Origin: Linyphia triangularis | Lineage: Eukaryota > Arthropoda > Arachnida > Araneae > Linyphiidae | Length of the DNA: 64,000 bases | Assembly: GCA_963978545.1 (NCBI GenBank) | Contig: OZ021731.1 | Coordinates: 23,642,093-23,706,092 of the forward strand | Direction of reading: 5' to 3' | In this document: positions 60,503 to 64,000 of the stretch, in pieces | Numbering within the stretch: the first letter of the stretch is position 1 | Layout: every line of letters begins with the position of its first letter | Position numbers and translations under genes: made by a program | Notes under the pieces: generated by a model | Told to the model about the DNA's origin: nothing | Databases searched by the model: none | The model's input: the letters and a program-made list of their open reading frames with translations, nothing else

Positions 60503-61384
60503 GTTCCAGTTGGTTTACCAAAAATTTAGGTTATTAATAACAAACAATTAGCTGACATCGTTATATTTTACAGCAGAAATTGAAAAGAGTTTACATGGAC
60601 ATTTTCTTCCCATTTCAATTTAAATAGTTGTTTCTTACCAAAAAATAACGGCAATTCTTTAGAGTTACATACTTTTTAGTATAAATATATAGTTTTGACT
60701 AACGTTTGCAGGGATTTGATTTTATATAATATGCTGAATTTTAATGTTAACATTTGCAGCAACAATAACAACTACTACAAAAAGAGTACCTTCGTGAATT
60801 TTATCTTCTTTGTTTTCAGCAGGATAAAATGACTACCTCAATTCGTATTGTAAAGCGGATAGCAGGGGAAGTGACAAGACCAAAAGTACCAAGATACTGA
60901 AAAAATAACAACTCACTCCCAAAACTATCGAGCGGATCCTCCTTTGATTAGGACTGAATACAAAACACAAAGTACGTTGAAATAGGGCGATTCTCCTCTT
61001 GCAACAAACACAAGATCAGCTTAACAACAGAGTTTATTTCTATGCCCCATGGGTCCGATCAAATTCAATCGCTACAAAGCATTCCAAGATAAAAAATAAA
61101 AAAATGTATATATAACGTTTCAAAAACAAGATACCGCCACGAGACACGAGACGGTGTATCTCTCAAATAAAGATAATGTATCTTTGTTCTCTGTATTTTG
61201 AAATTTAGATACTTTGTTTTACTAGAAAAAGCAACAAAAGTAAACTTACCAAGTTACTAAGCCACTGACTGTACACTATTGTTTGCTTCCAACCGAATTT
61301 AAAATGTGCTTACAAAACGCACAAGATAGATTTGGCAAAACAATTCAAAATGAACACGAAATCTCGTTTAATTATTGAAAAGAA
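60503..61384. other. Intergenic, no recognised gene
   Basis: An exon-like tail (TTTTCAG acceptor near 60820, open to TGA near 60899) is noted among the findings but not annotated as a gene. Confidence 0.5.
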
Positions 61385-61597
61385 TCCCCCGAATTATTGA
61401 AAAGTATGTCGCCAAATTTGCCATTTCGGCGATGCTTTTTTTTTTGCCAATGTAAGAATTATCGCCAAAAATATCGCCCAGCTGGCAATTGTTTTAAATA
61501 AATGAAAATATTAATAACACCACTCCACGTCAAATTTAAATGTAGTGATAAGTATTATAGTGTAATTGAAAGTTGTGCGATGTTCCACACCTTTAGT
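61385..61597 (-). mobile_element. Interspersed repeat family X, copy 4 (partial)
   Basis: The complement starts AAAGGTGTGGAACATCGCAC (from 61597) and includes GGCGATATTTTTGGCGATAA and ATGGCAAATTTGGCGACATA, matching the first third of the copy at 19261. Confidence 0.65.
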
Positions 61598-63251
61598 TAA
61601 GTACTTGATCGCTCATTTGCGATAGAATAGTAGATGAATATTATGTTTCCATTTCTATACAATGCAATTAGTATTATTTTACTGTACTGGCCATTGTCCG
61701 ATAGTCATTCAGTAAATCAAGGTTATATAAATCTAATTTCTGTTATACATGCCCGGGTTAAAACGAGACCACCTTACTTTCAATGTAAACATTCTTCAGC
61801 GACTTGCTTAAAGAGACCAAAATTTCAAACATTTCAAAGCACGAACCTCATTATTCTGCCAAAAAACCGTTCACGAGGATTGTTAAGAAAATAACCACTT
61901 TGTGAAATAAAATACGCGTTTAAACTCTAAACTACCAATCTTCCAAAACGGGGCAGTAGTTTCTCTGACTACCAGTTTGGAATCAAGAGTTATGGTTAAT
62001 CAGAACCATATACTTATTCGTATATAACAAAACATGCAATCAAAACATTTCCCATCAGGCAAGTCAAGCCACTGTTTTTTTTTTTTAAACGTATCCGTCC
62101 CCTATCCTATCCCAAAACACAGCAAAGCCAAAAAATAATATTCTGAAAAAGCACTTCGAAATGGAAATTCGTGTTTATTTAAAAGATTCCCAGAAGAGGG
62201 TAATAGGTATGAAAAATTCTTTTGAGAATAGGCAGGAAAGAAAAGGCATATTTGTACAGCATCTAAGCTAAGAGGAGAAAAGAAAAAAAAATATGTACTC
62301 CAAATCAACTATGAGGTGGGTTCCTAATAGATAAGAGAGAATGGCATCTTACCTGATATCTCCCCCTTTGCGAGACTCCATTAAAAAGAGAGATTTCACC
62401 CCACTTTCGCAGATAGTGTTCAGAACGGACGGTTTTTACAGCGGACGTATAAATGAATAGAGTGTTAAGAGAGAATGATGAACTAGCATGAGTTTTTGAT
62501 CTCTTTAAAAGTACATTTGAGAACGAATTGATTGTTCTTGTACTTCATGAAATATTTACACCATATTTAACATCGACCAAACCTAGGAAGAGTAAATAAT
62601 ATTTCAACCAAGCCAATTCGATTAGATATTGGAACACTATTTAAGAAAATAATAAAAATATTGAAAGTGCTTTAAAATGAAATCGGAAATATTATTCTAT
62701 AGTAACTTAGGAACTTCACATAATGACGGTAAATAGAGATATCAGGAACTTGTATAATCACCAAATTTATCATTAAACACACCAACTAGATAAATTTTAC
62801 TTATTAAAAAATAGTTCACATTGACAAGGTTTTTGTTATCAGATGTTGTACCTTAACAGGAATTCCTCTCATCAAATGTGCATGCTCGATTTTCGATATG
62901 TGCTATTAAACATGTGTTGAAGCGGGATTTAAGTGACAGTGGGACTATCACAACTTAACTTTATAATATGTGCACTTATTTTATTAATGGACATACATAT
63001 AACATAAACTGCATATATATAGAGGGGTTATATTTTTCCAGATTTCTTAATGTAAGCCAATAGTAACATCAAGACAAAGCGTTCATTTGGTACAACAAAT
63101 TCAAGCTACAAAAGAAAACAAAAATATTTGCTTATTTTGATTTACATTGTAAAATTATGTAATGTATATTAACTTTACAATGCATATGAGAGGTGAAACC
63201 ATTGTTTATGTTCGGAAAAGAAACATGCTAATTTATAAATATAATATAGCC
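61598..63251. other. Intergenic, no recognised gene
   Basis: AT-rich. The open frame at 61634-61894 has no recognisable domain. Confidence 0.6.
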
Positions 63252-63262
63252 GCTATGGTGGA

Positions 63263-63445
63263 TTGGTTGGTTGTTTTCAGATTATCTGGCGTCGTCAGCA
63301 ACACGAGGGCTATAATGCGCCGAAACATTCGTCATTAGACAAGTCAACATACATATACAAACACTCATGCCTAACACGGGACTCGAACCCGCAACCTCGC
63401 GGTCTAGAAGCTAACACGCTAACCACTATACCGTTTGGTCGGCCG
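63263..63445 (-). mobile_element. tRNA-derived SINE, family 1, copy 5 (full length)
   Basis: A 183-bp element flanked by an 11-bp near-perfect duplication GCTATGGTRGA (63252-63262 and 63446-63456). It is nearly identical to the copies at 52503 and 56414. Confidence 0.9.
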
Positions 63446-63456
63446 GCTATGGTAGA

Positions 63457-64000
63457 ACAATGACATCACTGCAAATTTGTCAAAACGGTGTTAAGGTCTC
63501 TTTGAGTCAAGGAATATCTAGCGCATCGAGGGGGAAAAAAGAAGAAACTATGTATAACTCTTATTGTAACGATTTTATACTAGTTCCAAGTTGTTAGGCT
63601 TCGCAAAGTTTATAGTGAAATCAATTTGGTTTTGCGCTTTTCCTAAAAATTCCACTTTTCGCGGTTGCTTCATTGTCTCGTCATAGTGGCGATATAGCCC
63701 TATATTTTATTCCCACTCGCTATATGGTACCACAAATTTCTAAATAAGATTCATTCCACAATAACCATCTCCACCAGTCCCTGAATGTCTGCCGTCCGTT
63801 CTTCACTATATCCGTTAAAAGGGAGGTCTGCGTTAGATAACAAATTTAGCGTCTTACCTTATATCTTCCCCTTACAGAATTACATTTATATTTGAAGAGG
63901 CAAAGGGGGGGGGGGGGGCGGTCTCCCCACTTTCAAAATGCAATGCGCCACACTAAATACGTGACTACCTCCATGAGATAGCAGAGATAAGACGGCCAAA
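63457..64000. other. Intergenic, no recognised gene
   Basis: Contains a G run at 63905-63918. Nothing else is seen. Confidence 0.6.

Overview
This window comes from an AT-rich animal nuclear genome, most likely an invertebrate and probably an arthropod. The evidence is a spliced gene with GT-AG introns, metazoan semaphorin sequence, tRNA-derived SINEs, Helitron ends, many TIR transposons, and one core promoter with an arthropod-style initiator. I cannot name the species. There are no bacterial-style operons, CRISPR arrays or rRNA genes.

The only gene I can support is on the minus strand between 21695 and the left edge. It is the 5' part of a class-5 semaphorin (Sema5A/5B/Sema-5c type). Eight coding exons can be read: 21581-21695 (start codon and signal peptide), 9610-9709, 7584-7692, 5284-5382, 3558-3771, 2805-2893, 1320-1519 and 1-109 (running off the edge). 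All splice phases agree and give about 345 continuous residues: a signal peptide plus the first two thirds or so of a sema domain. The rest of the sema domain, and the PSI, thrombospondin type-1 repeats and transmembrane segment expected for this family, would lie left of position 1. Intron 1 is about 11.9 kb; the others are 0.7 to 2.2 kb.

Intron 1 holds several repeats (a 670-bp foldback at 12255-12925, a MITE at 13005-13280, a hAT-type element at 15472-16213, a Helitron at 17006-18091, an interspersed repeat at 19261-19992). On the same strand as the gene it also holds an isolated sequence with heat-shock-type promoter structure at 13554-13620: GAA/TTC boxes, TATAAATA, and TCAGTT 33 bp downstream.

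From about 22 kb to the right edge I find no convincing gene. The region is gene-poor DNA full of mobile elements: two tRNA-derived SINE families with clear target-site duplications (family 1 around 31.1, 33.7, 52.6, 56.5, 58.9 and 63.3 kb, all in one orientation; family 2 at 30.8, 41.5 and 47.8 kb), Helitrons at 22.7-24.0 and 53.0-53.8 kb, a MITE family with CAGGGTTCCCAC ends and 5-bp duplications (4.2, 39.1, 55.3 kb, perhaps 1.9 kb), a second MITE pair (22.2 and 50.0 kb), a piggyBac-like MITE (60.2 kb), a head-to-head palindromic element (34.5-34.9 kb) and a short minisatellite (38.0 kb).

The observations most worth checking are the heat-shock-like promoter inside the semaphorin intron, the 71-bp SINE remnant flanked by 228-bp direct repeats, the two large palindromes, and an unexplained GC-rich block at 42.9-43.1 kb.
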